From: Atribacterota bacterium
GTDB taxonomy: Bacteria; Atribacterota; Phoenicimicrobiia; Phoenicimicrobiales; Stramentimicrobiaceae
Reading direction: 5' to 3'
Length of the DNA: 36,840 bases
Assembly (NCBI GenBank): GCA_028703475.1
Contig: JAQVMU010000005.1
Location: 9,360 to 46,199 of the forward strand
In this document: positions 1 to 8,691 of the stretch, in pieces
Position numbering within the stretch: the stretch's first letter is position 1
Layout: each line of letters begins with the position of its first letter
Position numbers and translations under genes: made by a program
Notes under the pieces: model-generated
What the model was told of the DNA's origin: nothing
Seen by the model: the letters and a program-made list of their open reading frames with translations, nothing else
The model's database searches: none

Positions 1-128
1 ATACTGAGCAAATATTAGGAGATTTGAGGATATAACCTTAATATAATTTTTATATACCATTTATAAAGATATTAATGAATTTTATTCAACAGGAAACTTA
101 AAACACCTCAATTTTTAATATTATAAGG

Positions 129-158
129 TGTACACATATTTTACTTTTAAGTTATAAT
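129..158 (+). promoter_or_regulatory. possible promoter of the LysM coiled-coil gene
   Basis: A TATAAT hexamer at 153-158 is preceded, after an 18-nt spacer, by TGTACA at 129-134, a poor -35 match. It lies 45 bp before the downstream start codon. Nothing else is recognisable in the first 202 bases, which are AT-rich and carry no reading frame I would support. Confidence 0.3.
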
Positions 159-202
159 AGAAATAAAGAAAGATAATAATAACCTGGGAGGAAACAGCAA
201 TA

Positions 203-2215
203 ATGTCTAAAAATATCGCAATAGTTTTTTTTATCCTTTTTATCATAGTGGCTTTGATTGGCTATTTGAATTATAACCGTCTTAATAAAATCCAGGATGA
301 GCTAATAAAGAGAGATACTTTGTTGGCAGAATCAAACCAATCAATTGAACAAAAAGAAGATGAGATTGGCAATATGGAAGAAGGGATAAAGGAAGCGGAA
401 GAAACAAAATCAGAAGCAGGGTCAACTAAAGATGAGTTTGAATACATAGAGACAGAGATGCAAGCCAGGATAAAAACATATCAAGAAGAATTACAGGAAT
501 TACGGGAAAGATTAGAAGAGACAATAGCTCAAAGTAAGATCGAATCCCAGACAATAGTTCAACTGAATGAAGAAAAGTCAAAACTGGAGGATCTTCTTAA
601 AGAACAGGAAACTCAATGGAAATCAAGGGAAGAAGAGAATCAAAAAGCTATTTCTTCTTTACAGAAGGAAATTGACAGATATGAAGAAAATATAGACATG
701 GTTAGTAAAAAAATTATAAATTTAGAAGAATATTTAGATACTGAGATTATAAGAAGAGAAAAATTGGAAAAAGAAATTACAAGATATGAAGACAATATTG
801 CGGAATTAGATGCAAAATTGTCTCTGGAACAAGATAATGAAATACGAGCACAGGAAATAAGCCGATTAATGGTAACCAAACAACAATTGGAAGAGGAAAT
901 TGAAGATAAGGACACTCTCCTGGAACAGATTACAAATGATTACCAAAAACTCCAGATAGAATCATCCGGATATCAAGAAAAGATTGCAGAATTACATAAA
1001 AAATCAAATATGATTGAAGAACAAAGTATGGTTTTAAATGATATCCTGGCAAATATAGAGTTTTTAAAAGAAGAGAAATCTAAATTAGAAGCTTTATTGT
1101 ACGGAAAAGAAGCTGAATGGTTAGCGAAAGAAGAAGATAATAAAAAGACAATTGCCCGCCTTCATACAGAAGTGCAGGAATATGAATTAAGTTTGAAAGA
1201 AATCGGAAATGAAATGTTATCCTTAAAACAAGAGATAACAGAAAAAGTTACTTTAAAGGAAAAGGTTTCCAGGGAAATTGATCGTTTTGAAAATGAAATA
1301 AATAATCTCAGACAAGAAGTTGCTGATTTTCAGGACTTAAAAGAATCCTATGAAGTCGTGTTTAATCAGTTACAGTCAAATAAGGAGTTGTTAGAAAAGC
1401 AATTAGAGGGGAAAGGACTTGAAATAGAACAACAGGAATACGAAGAATTGTTACAACAAATAAGCATATATCAGCAACAGGTAGAAGAAATAAGAGGGGA
1501 ACTGACACTGGCTAAAGAGAAAAAAGAATTTCTTTTGAATGAACAATTTGCCATGCTGAAAAATGATATGGAAACCCTGGAGAAAGCACTCACTGAAAAA
1601 GAAGTTGAATGGAGAAGGGAAAATAAGGAGAACCAGGAATTAATTTCGTATCTAAAAGAACAATTGGAAAGATATCAAGAGGAAATTGAAGTAGTTAAAT
1701 TAGACAGCAGCATTTTAAAGGAAGAAATGGCTGTCCAGCTCGAGCTGCAACAGGAGAGGGTGGCGAGGATTAAAGATAGGGAAGAACAGATAGCCGATTT
1801 TGTTTTACAGATAGAAGAACACGCGAAAAGAATGGAAGATTATGAAGTAACAGTTAAAGAATTAAGATCAAAACTTCGTCAGCAAGAGAATCTTACTTAT
1901 CAGGAACAACAAGAGTTACTGGAAAGAATCGTTGCTTTAGCGACAGAAAGAGAATTAATTCAGGATAGTATTGATAAATATCATAAACAAATTAGCAGGT
2001 TAGAATATGAGATTGCTGAATTACAAGGAAAGTTAGCCGGATTAGAAACAGAAAGTGAGTATTATGAAGTAAAAAGCGGTGATTGTCTATGGACTATTGC
2101 CAGAGACAAATACAAAGAAGGTCTTGCCTGGACAAAGATATTCAGAGCTAACCGGCAGTTAATCGAAAATCCGGATTTAATATACCCCTATCAACGAATA
2201 ATTATTCCAGAATAG
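203..2215 (+). CDS. membrane-anchored long coiled-coil protein with C-terminal LysM domain
   Basis: The 670-residue product has one hydrophobic segment at residues 5-22, a very charged, Glu/Lys/Gln-rich coiled coil from about 25 to 615, and a LysM domain at about 621-669 (start YYEVKSGDCLWTIA, end YQRIIIPE). LysM domains bind peptidoglycan, so the likely topology is inner-membrane anchor, long rod, cell-wall contact. The rod has an internal threefold repeat of about 165 residues; its only Trp residues (139, 306, 470) sit at the same place in each copy. GGGAGG ahead of ATG 203 supports the start. It stands alone, convergent with the acyl-CoA synthetase gene. The domain call is firm. A role as envelope spacer, division or shape protein is inference; I know no named homologue. 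Confidence 0.85.
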   Translation: MSKNIAIVFFILFIIVALIGYLNYNRLNKIQDELIKRDTLLAESNQSIEQKEDEIGNMEEGIKEAEETKSEAGSTKDEFEYIETEMQARIKTYQEELQELRERLEETIAQSKIESQTIVQLNEEKSKLEDLLKEQETQWKSREEENQKAISSLQKEIDRYEENIDMVSKKIINLEEYLDTEIIRREKLEKEITRYEDNIAELDAKLSLEQDNEIRAQEISRLMVTKQQLEEEIEDKDTLLEQITNDYQKLQIESSGYQEKIAELHKKSNMIEEQSMVLNDILANIEFLKEEKSKLEALLYGKEAEWLAKEEDNKKTIARLHTEVQEYELSLKEIGNEMLSLKQEITEKVTLKEKVSREIDRFENEINNLRQEVADFQDLKESYEVVFNQLQSNKELLEKQLEGKGLEIEQQEYEELLQQISIYQQQVEEIRGELTLAKEKKEFLLNEQFAMLKNDMETLEKALTEKEVEWRRENKENQELISYLKEQLERYQEEIEVVKLDSSILKEEMAVQLELQQERVARIKDREEQIADFVLQIEEHAKRMEDYEVTVKELRSKLRQQENLTYQEQQELLERIVALATERELIQDSIDKYHKQISRLEYEIAELQGKLAGLETESEYYEVKSGDCLWTIARDKYKEGLAWTKIFRANRQLIENPDLIYPYQRIIIPE

Positions 2216-2230
2216 CAAATTTATAAGAAA

Positions 2231-2285
2231 TAAGTCGGTATTCTTTATAATATATTATATAAATTAGAAAAAGTTTACCGACTTA
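2231..2285. terminator. bidirectional terminator-like hairpin
   Basis: TAAGTCGGTA (2231-2240) pairs perfectly with TACCGACTTA (2276-2285). The 35-nt loop contains a further 14-bp palindrome, TATAATATATTATA. The hairpin lies between two convergent genes and its right arm includes the stop codon of the leftward one. Neither side has a long T run, so termination strength is uncertain. Confidence 0.5.
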
Positions 2286-4460
2286 ATATTTACCGCATAT
2301 TTTATCAATAATATCATGGTATTTATCATGAATAATAAATCTCTTTAATTTAAGACTTTCAGTCATTTCATTCTTTTCCTGTGAAAACTCTTCAAATAAA
2401 AGTGCAATACCCATTACAGTTTCATAAGGCTGAAAACCATTTTCTCTGGATATTAAACGTTTTTGCTCTTTATGAAAAATTGAAATAATTTCTTTTTTAG
2501 AGATTAAATCCTGTCTGTCCCGGTACTTTATATTATTTTTTTTAGCATAATTCTGTATTTCCTCAAAATCAGGGATAATTAAGGCTCCAAGTCTGGGTTT
2601 ATCCTGTCCAACTACAATTACCATGTTAACATACTGACTTTCTTTTAACTTATCTTCTAAGGGTTGAGGTTCTACGTTTTCTCCACCTCTTAGCACAATA
2701 GTATCTTTTATTCTACCAATAATTTTTAGATATTTACCGTTATGGGTCTTTTTCCCCAGATCACCTGTATTAAACCATCCATCTTGAAGTACTTCAGTAG
2801 TCTTTTTCTCATTTTTGTAATATCCTTTCATAACAAGGTCACCTTTTACCATTACCACACCAGCTTGTCCATGAGGCATTTCATTTGTCAGGTTTTCCTT
2901 GTCGATGATTTTAACCTCTAACTTTGGAATAGGCTCACCAACTGTAAATATAACTGGTTTATCCTGGCTTCTTCCTGCAATAACCGGAGAAGTCTCTGTA
3001 AGTCCGTATCCTTCCAGCACACATACATCTACTGCATCTAAAAAAATATCTATGTCTTCCTGAAGTGCACCGCCTCCGCTTATGGCAAATTTGACTTCCC
3101 CACCAAGCATATCTCGAATTTTTTTAAATACTAATTTATCAAACAATTTATATTGCCAGGATAGCCGGTTTACTGTTTTTTTGGCATCTTTCAATTCCTG
3201 TTGACTGAAACTATCGCGATCAAAAAGGGGTAAGGTATTGTCCAGTATTCTTTTGGCATGTTTATATTTTTTTGCAACATTTAGTCCTGAAAAGAAAAGC
3301 CATTGCTGAATACCTCCCCCGCTTTTTATCTTACTTATAATACCCTTATATAAACTATTCCATATACGGGGAACGGTACACATTACAGTAGGTTTTTCCA
3401 GAAGCAAATCCGGTAATAATACCTGTTTAAATGGTTTACTATAAGCGGTAGAAGCACCAAAACTGATTGAGCAATATTCTACAGTTCTTTCATAAATATG
3501 CCATGATGGCAAAACCGAAAGAAATTTGTCTCTTTCATTAAGGTCTCCAATTGCCCCAGGTAAATTATTGACATTATGCATGATATTTCGATGTGTCAAC
3601 ATCACTCCCTTAGGGTCTGAAGTGGTACCAGAAGTATAGATAATAGTTATCAAGTCATCAGGTTTGGCTTTTTTGGCTATGTTTACAAAACGTCGGTCAC
3701 CTTTTTTTAACAATTCTTTTCCCTTATTGAGAATATTTCTAAAAGAGTAAATAGGAGGAAAGCCTTCAAGCTGACCTTGTTTTACAATAAATGTTTTTTC
3801 CCATAGTTTATCTTGCAGTTCAGAGATGTCCCTTAAAGAGAAGTTCTTAACTAATTCCTGTTCATTTTCTTTTATGTATTTTTCTAAAAAAAACTTTGCT
3901 TTTATTGATAAAAGGATAAGACTTGTATCATTACTGACAGTTGAATGTATTTTTTTATAAAATGCTTTATTAATATTCTCATCTGATTTGAAAGGGACAG
4001 CATGTGCCCATTCAGGAGACTCTTTCTCTTCGGAAAAGACAGTAACCGGTTCTATAATAATTAATTTTTTAATATTTGGCAGCAGGGAGGAAACTTTAGA
4101 AAATTCCCTCAACAATTTTTCACCTTCTAAAATAGTGGCAATAGAATCAGAGTGATTTAATTTAAATGCCATGTCTCTGGCATAACTATTACCACTTGCC
4201 GGAACATCTACGGCACCGATACCGATAATGGCAAGATCACTTAGAATCCATTCCCAGCGATTTTCGGATATCAATCCAATATGGTCACCTTTCGAAAAAC
4301 CTAATTCCAATAATCCGGTGCCAAGTTCCTGGACATTTTTATAAAAATCACCATAATTAACCGGTACAAATTGTCCATGCTTTTTTACCTTAAAAGCGGA
4401 TCTGTCTTTGAATTTTTCTGCGCTTTGATCAAGCATTTCGTTCAGGGTTTTTAAGGACAT
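2283..4460 (-). CDS. long-chain acyl-CoA synthetase (AMP-forming)
   Basis: A 725-residue ANL-superfamily enzyme that activates a fatty acid with ATP and couples it to CoA. Visible motifs are the ATP-binding loop YTSGTTSDPKG (residues 275-285), GYGLTETSPV (motif with the conserved TE) and the hinge region WFNTGDLGK followed by IGRIKDTIVLRGGENVEP. The usual family length is 560-650 residues. The extra length is mainly a segment at about residues 180-265 between the N-terminal part and the ATP loop, as in some bacterial long FadD15-like enzymes. GGAGGTC precedes ATG 4460, and a good promoter lies at 4533-4561. It has no operon partner. Family call is firm; substrate chain length cannot be read. 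Confidence 0.9.
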   Translation of the reverse strand: MSLKTLNEMLDQSAEKFKDRSAFKVKKHGQFVPVNYGDFYKNVQELGTGLLELGFSKGDHIGLISENRWEWILSDLAIIGIGAVDVPASGNSYARDMAFKLNHSDSIATILEGEKLLREFSKVSSLLPNIKKLIIIEPVTVFSEEKESPEWAHAVPFKSDENINKAFYKKIHSTVSNDTSLILLSIKAKFFLEKYIKENEQELVKNFSLRDISELQDKLWEKTFIVKQGQLEGFPPIYSFRNILNKGKELLKKGDRRFVNIAKKAKPDDLITIIYTSGTTSDPKGVMLTHRNIMHNVNNLPGAIGDLNERDKFLSVLPSWHIYERTVEYCSISFGASTAYSKPFKQVLLPDLLLEKPTVMCTVPRIWNSLYKGIISKIKSGGGIQQWLFFSGLNVAKKYKHAKRILDNTLPLFDRDSFSQQELKDAKKTVNRLSWQYKLFDKLVFKKIRDMLGGEVKFAISGGGALQEDIDIFLDAVDVCVLEGYGLTETSPVIAGRSQDKPVIFTVGEPIPKLEVKIIDKENLTNEMPHGQAGVVMVKGDLVMKGYYKNEKKTTEVLQDGWFNTGDLGKKTHNGKYLKIIGRIKDTIVLRGGENVEPQPLEDKLKESQYVNMVIVVGQDKPRLGALIIPDFEEIQNYAKKNNIKYRDRQDLISKKEIISIFHKEQKRLISRENGFQPYETVMGIALLFEEFSQEKNEMTESLKLKRFIIHDKYHDIIDKICGKY

Positions 4461-4532
4461 TATAAAAGACCTCCATATCCGGGTAATTCCGGGTAATTAA
4501 ATATAAATAAATAATACCTGATAATAGTAGTA

Positions 4533-4561
4533 AGTATATATTTGAAGAAATGAAAAGTCAA
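4533..4561 (-). promoter_or_regulatory. sigma-A/70 promoter of the acyl-CoA synthetase gene
   Basis: Reading leftward, TTGACT (4556-4561) is followed by a 17-nt spacer and TATACT (4533-4538), about 70 bp upstream of the start codon. Five of six bases match the consensus at each hexamer. Confidence 0.65.
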
Positions 4562-4841
4562 GCTATATATGCATTACATATGTTTATAGTGACAACTTCT
4601 GAATAAATCAATGAGAATGGAACATGTTTGCTGGTTTATTATAATATAAATTTAATCATGCATTAGAAAAAAAATAATATTTTAAAATATTTCTTAATAC
4701 ATTTGTCAAGAGTGATAAAAAAAGGTAAAATATATTTTAAGCTATAAGTTTTTTAAAAATTATTGTAAAAGGTAACAACAAAAAAAATACTAATAATTCA
4801 AGTCCATCATTTAAATCATTTAAATAAAATAGTAAGATTAT

Positions 4842-4882
4842 TACCAGTTTTATTATTTTAAATTTTAAATATTTAACTGGTA
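4842..4882. repeat. inverted repeat TACCAGTT / AACTGGTA
   Basis: TACCAGTT (4842-4849) and AACTGGTA (4875-4882) are perfect 8-bp inverted repeats around a 25-nt A/T-only centre. The right arm ends about 20 bp before the extended -10 of the parA promoter, so a protein bound here would cover the -35 region. It may be an operator or a small hairpin. Confidence 0.45.
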
Positions 4883-4900
4883 GTATACTAACAACTAACA

Positions 4901-4909
4901 TGATATAAT
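4901..4909 (+). promoter_or_regulatory. extended -10 promoter for parA-ftsZ
   Basis: TGATATAAT is a perfect TGnTATAAT extended -10 element. The region where a -35 should lie (4881-4886) is not a good match, which extended -10 promoters tolerate. It would give a leader of about 170 nt before parA. Confidence 0.5.
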
Positions 4910-5087
4910 CGTAAATATGTTATGCTTATAATATATGTATAGAATTATGCTAAGCTAACATTTGAGTGATTAAAATAAACATTAAATTAATATGTTGTGC
5001 TTTATCTTTATAAAATTAACAATTATAATAAAATAAATAATAAACAAAAATAACCAGGATATTATATGTACGGGGAGGGTAAAAAGC

Positions 5088-5894
5088 TTGCGGATTTTTT
5101 CGGTTGCCAATCAAAAAGGTGGTGTTGCAAAGACTACCACATCGATTAATCTGGGTACTTGTTTAAGTGAATTTGATAAAAAAGTACTGCTTATAGATAT
5201 GGACCCTCAGGCACATACTACAATAGGATTAGGCATCGAACCTAACGATCTTGACAAAACAATGCTTAATGTATTGGAACCAAGCCGTTCTCCTAATAAG
5301 CTTGATCTGGATGACGTGGTAATCCAACTGAAAGAAATAGGCAAAGGCAATTTATATGTAGCTCCCACTAATATTGATTTTGCCAGCGCTGAGTATAAAC
5401 TAATTGATCAAATTGGAAGAGAAGATTTTTTAAATATTGGGATACAAAACAGCAAGATTGATTTTGACTATGTAATAATTGACTGTCCCCCTTCTTTGGG
5501 GATACTAACTATTAATGCATTAAAGGCCTCTGGTGAGGTTATAATACCTATTCAGCCACACTATTTTGCTTTACGAGGTATTGAAGAATTTATGGAAACA
5601 ATTAAAATTGTTCATCAGAATTTACATCATCCTCTTGATATATATGTTTTGGTAACAATTGCAGACATGAGAAGTAATATATCCAAAGAGGTAATTGAAG
5701 AAACCAGGAATTTCTTTAAAGAAAGAGTTTTCAGGACTATAATAAGAAAAAATATTACATTGGTAGAATCCACCAGTGAGGGGATACCGATTATTTATTA
5801 TAATCCCAAGTCCCATGGTGCAGAAGATTATTTAGAACTTGCCAAAGAGGTGATTTCCTTTGAAAAAGAAAAAATTAGCTCGCGGCTTTACTAA
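5088..5894 (+). CDS. parA: ParA/Soj-type chromosome-partitioning ATPase
   Basis: The 268-residue product is a full-length ParA/Soj ATPase. It has the deviant Walker A motif KGGVAKTT (residues 10-17, signature Lys10), the A' motif DMDPQAH (38-43) and Walker [11 protein letters not shown] with Asp132. Such ATPases dimerise on ATP and bind DNA nonspecifically to position chromosomes or protein cargo. The start is TTG 5088, supported by GGGGAGGG eight bases upstream and by the family N-terminus beginning exactly there. No parB or parS-like site follows. Instead the last 35 bp overlap the start of ftsZ, so the two proteins are probably translationally coupled. The ATPase call is firm. Whether it segregates DNA or positions the Z-ring is open. 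Confidence 0.9.
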   Translation: MRIFSVANQKGGVAKTTTSINLGTCLSEFDKKVLLIDMDPQAHTTIGLGIEPNDLDKTMLNVLEPSRSPNKLDLDDVVIQLKEIGKGNLYVAPTNIDFASAEYKLIDQIGREDFLNIGIQNSKIDFDYVIIDCPPSLGILTINALKASGEVIIPIQPHYFALRGIEEFMETIKIVHQNLHHPLDIYVLVTIADMRSNISKEVIEETRNFFKERVFRTIIRKNITLVESTSEGIPIIYYNPKSHGAEDYLELAKEVISFEKEKISSRLY

Positions 5895-7224
5895 GATAAT
5901 AGATTACAAGCAGGAATTGATAAGAGATACTTCTCAGGGTCTCGATAGAGAACAAGAGGAGAAAAATCTCAGTAATGGAAATGGTAATCTGGTTGACCGC
6001 AATGATGATATTCAAGAAGAAATTCTTGAAAAAGAAGAAAAGATAGAAGAGTTTGTAAACATCAAGGTTATTGGGATTGGTGGAAGTGGTAATAATGCTG
6101 TTGAAGAAATGGCAAACCATCGAATTAATGGTTTGAAATTAATTGCTCTTAATACTGATTTGCAGGCGCTTTCATTATCTCAAGCTACTCAAAAAATACA
6201 AATCGGTAAATTGACTACCCGGGGATTGGGTGCGGGTGGTGATCCGGAAATAGGGAAAAAAGCTGCAGAAGAAGACAGAAATATGATTTCCAAGGTTCTG
6301 GAGGACGCAGATATTGTTTTTATTACCGCAGGTATGGGTGGAGGAACCGGTAGCGGAGCAGCTCCTGTAGTTGCTGAAATAGCCAAAAGGGAAGGAGCTC
6401 TTACTATTGGGGTAGTTACCCGTCCTTTTACTTTTGAAGGAAGAAAGCGCATAGTACAGGCAGAAAAAGGTATTGAAGAGCTTAAAAAACAGGTTGATGC
6501 TCTAATTACAATTTCTAATGACAGACTATTAAGCATGATAAGCAAAGATACTTCCGTAAAAGAGGCTTTTGAAATAACCGATAGAGTTTTAAGACAATCA
6601 GTGCAGGCTATTGCGGATTTAATCACTATTCCCGGATTAATTAATCTGGATTTAGCAGATGTAAGGGCAGTTATTAAGGATGCCGGATTTGCTCTGGTAG
6701 GAATTGGTGTAGGAAGAGGTAATAATAAAGGTTCAACTGCAGCCGAAGCAGCTATTTCAAGCCCATTATTAGAAGTATCCATTAAAGGTTCCAACTCTTT
6801 ACTGGTTAATGTAACCGGTGGTCTGGATATGAGCCTCTATGAAATTAATCAAATTGTAGATATTGTCTCCAAAGCCGCCGGGAATGAAGCCAATATAGTC
6901 TTTGGCGCGATTATATCAGAGAAAATGCAGGATGAAATAAGGGTAACTGTAATTGCTACAAAGTGCGAAAAAAATATGAGTGAACAACAATATAAAGTTG
7001 AAACGATTAATGAAAAAGTTGAAAAAGAAGAAATAAAAAAGGAATTTGAGAAGGAAGCTATCGAGTCTTTATTAGATAATAAAAAAGATATTCCTAATAA
7101 AGATAAAAACCTAAATAATGAGAAAACAACTGAAACTGATGAATATGAGATTACTAAAAAATATAAAGATAAAGAGGATTTAGATATACCTACATTTTTG
7201 CGAAAAAGAAATAAAAGGTTTTAA
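5860..7224 (+). CDS. ftsZ: cell-division GTPase FtsZ, with long N-terminal extension
   Basis: Tubulin-like GTPase that forms the division ring. Residues 68-385 are Fts[11 protein letters not shown], the GTP-binding tubulin signature GGGTGSGA (160-167), the [11 protein letters not shown] strand and the T7-loop region [16 protein letters not shown] charged linker follows, and the last 13 residues, [13 protein letters not shown], match the canonical FtsZ C-terminal peptide that binds FtsA and other partners. The start is TTG 5860, inside parA, with AAAGAGGTGA in front. This gives an unusual, mostly charged extension of about 66 residues; normal FtsZ has 10-15 there. No other in-frame start lies close to the GTPase core. 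No dcw genes are nearby, so ftsZ here sits in a parA operon rather than the wall cluster. Confidence 0.93.
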   Translation: MKKKKLARGFTKIIDYKQELIRDTSQGLDREQEEKNLSNGNGNLVDRNDDIQEEILEKEEKIEEFVNIKVIGIGGSGNNAVEEMANHRINGLKLIALNTDLQALSLSQATQKIQIGKLTTRGLGAGGDPEIGKKAAEEDRNMISKVLEDADIVFITAGMGGGTGSGAAPVVAEIAKREGALTIGVVTRPFTFEGRKRIVQAEKGIEELKKQVDALITISNDRLLSMISKDTSVKEAFEITDRVLRQSVQAIADLITIPGLINLDLADVRAVIKDAGFALVGIGVGRGNNKGSTAAEAAISSPLLEVSIKGSNSLLVNVTGGLDMSLYEINQIVDIVSKAAGNEANIVFGAIISEKMQDEIRVTVIATKCEKNMSEQQYKVETINEKVEKEEIKKEFEKEAIESLLDNKKDIPNKDKNLNNEKTTETDEYEITKKYKDKEDLDIPTFLRKRNKRF

Positions 7225-7286
7225 AGAAATAAATATTATGCATTAATTTATTTAATTATTCAGCAATATTTTAACGGAATTTATAG

Positions 7287-7916
7287 TTGATGGAGAAAAA
7301 AGAAAAAAGGCAATTTTCATTTTCTACATATGAAGCGTATAAAAAGATAAAAAAGAATGATCCTCTTAAAAATCTTTATGAATCTGTAGACTGGTCTTTT
7401 ATAGACAATAAGCTCAAAGGCAATTATAGTGCAAAAAAAGAACTGGTTTACAGTCCCATATCATTATTCAAAGCGCAATTATTGGTATATCTGGGTGAAG
7501 CAAAATCCAATCGTGATTTAGCTGATAAATTACGATTCAATACCAAATATTGTGTATTGTGTGGATTCCATCATTTTATGAAAACCCCGGCACATTCAAC
7601 TTTTTCTGCCTTTAAAAAAAAGGTCGGAAATGATTTGTACTACAAAATTATACAAAAAATTGTTGCCCAAAGTAGTCCAATTATAATCAAAAAATTTCCT
7701 AATGTTTCTCCAGAACAATTACATATTGCCTTTTACTCAAAAGAAGAAAAAATGATTAAATGCAATTGTAAGGGAAAGTGTAAATTCGATGAGAGTATCT
7801 TGAAAGATAATAAAATTACAGGAAAAAAGAATTATATTTCATTCGACTATAGAATAAAATTATATTTTGATAAAAAAACCCAAAAACCATTTGCTACAGA
7901 GTTAAGGCCCAAGTAA
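7287..7916 (+). pseudogene. transposase remnant (IS5/IS1182-like, DUF772 N-terminal part)
   Basis: The 209-residue frame resembles the N-terminal half of IS1182/IS5-group transposases: SPISLFKAQLLVYLGEAKSNRDLADKLRFN is the DUF772-like region (first 20 residues SPISLFKAQLLVYLGEAKSN), and CNCKGKC near residue 160 matches the cysteine-bearing insert seen in that group. The strand where the first catalytic Asp belongs reads LHIAFYS, with no Asp. The frame stops after KPFATELRPK, just before the second acidic position. The DDE site is therefore absent. No flanking inverted repeats or target duplications were found and deoC begins 44 bp later. TTG 7287 or ATG 7290 could start it. It is most likely a decayed element; a retained DNA-binding fragment is possible. 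Confidence 0.65.
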
Positions 7917-7960
7917 ATAAAAAATAATTTTTGAAGGATTAAACTAACAGGAGGATTTCT

Positions 7961-8653
7961 ATGGTAGAAATAATATCAAAAGAAATGGCTATGTCGCTGG
8001 CCAAAAAAGATATAGCACAACTTATCGATCATACTGCATTGCGTCCGGACACTACAGGTGTTCAGATAGAAATTCTCTGTGAAGAAGCCAGGGAGTATCA
8101 CTTTTATTCTGTTTGTATTAATCCATACTTTATTCCTTTAGCAAAATCATTTTTAATCAATTCAGGAGTTAAGATTTGCACTGTTGTCGGGTTTCCTTTA
8201 GGCGCCAGCTTAACCTCTGCAAAAGAATATGAAGCCGGTGAATCTGTAAAAGAAGGCGCTGAGGAGATTGATATGGTTTTAAATATTTCAGCCTTGAAAG
8301 ATAAAGATTATCAGAAAGTCAGGAAAGATATTTCAGCAGTTGTAAAAGCAGTTAAAGGATTAACATGTAAGGTAATTCTGGAAACATCATTGTTAAGTGA
8401 CAGGGAAAAAGAAGTCGCATGTAAAATTGCAGGAGAGTCCGGAGCTCATTTTGTGAAAACTTCCACCGGATTTGAAAAAGGCGGAGCTACTGTTGAGGAT
8501 ATAAAATTAATGAGAAGAGCAATATGTAACAATATGGGGATTAAAGCTGCGGGAGGAATCAGCGACTACCAAACAGCATTAAAAATGATAGAGGCAGGAG
8601 CAACTCGTATAGGAGCGAGTAAGGGGATAGAGATAGTCAAAGGGGCATATTAG
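7961..8653 (+). CDS. deoC: deoxyribose-phosphate aldolase
   Basis: Class I aldolase that splits 2-deoxyribose-5-phosphate into glyceraldehyde-3-phosphate and acetaldehyde, in deoxynucleoside salvage. The 230 residues form a TIM barrel of normal length with LIDHTALRPD, TVVGFPLGA, EIDMVLNI (Asp104), the Schiff-base lysine in KTSTGF (Lys166) and KAAGGI (Lys195), plus a phosphate-binding GASKG near the end. AGGAGG stands seven bases before ATG 7961. It precedes exonuclease III, SbcD and SbcC with short gaps, so it may head a nucleic-acid breakdown and repair operon. No microcompartment genes are nearby, although deoC occurs in such loci in some related anaerobes. Confidence 0.95.
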   Translation: MVEIISKEMAMSLAKKDIAQLIDHTALRPDTTGVQIEILCEEAREYHFYSVCINPYFIPLAKSFLINSGVKICTVVGFPLGASLTSAKEYEAGESVKEGAEEIDMVLNISALKDKDYQKVRKDISAVVKAVKGLTCKVILETSLLSDREKEVACKIAGESGAHFVKTSTGFEKGGATVEDIKLMRRAICNNMGIKAAGGISDYQTALKMIEAGATRIGASKGIEIVKGAY

Positions 8654-8691
8654 ATTTTTACGAATAAATTAGATAATTGAAGGATATTATT

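Larger units (their letters stand above)
4562..5087. other. AT-rich intergenic region before parA-ftsZ
   Basis: The whole gap between the divergent genes is 627 bp (4461-5087). This part is strikingly AT-rich and holds no coding frame I can support. It contains a 2x9-bp direct repeat ATCATTTAA (4807-4824), a dyad (4842-4882) and an extended -10 promoter (4901-4909), listed separately. I saw no DnaA-box cluster, so I do not call an origin. Confidence 0.6.

Noticed and set aside
104-130. CACCT/AGGTG inverted repeat before the LysM gene
   Set aside because: Five-bp arms with a 17-nt gap are expected by chance in this composition.
4574-4585. TTACATATGTTT, resembling the LexA box
   Set aside because: Two bases differ from the perfect palindrome found twice elsewhere, one arm is broken, and it lies upstream of the -35 of the acyl-CoA synthetase promoter, where a repressor would not be expected to act.
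4461-5087. Possible replication origin next to parA
   Set aside because: AT-rich, but no DnaA-box cluster, dnaA, dnaN, gidA/rsmG or parB nearby.
6189-6794. 201-codon open frame antisense to ftsZ
   Set aside because: It is the mirror of a highly conserved coding region, with a low-complexity Ser/Pro/Ala composition and no ribosome site.
7961-8653. deoC as a sign of a bacterial microcompartment locus
   Set aside because: No shell-protein or aldehyde dehydrogenase genes are present in the window.
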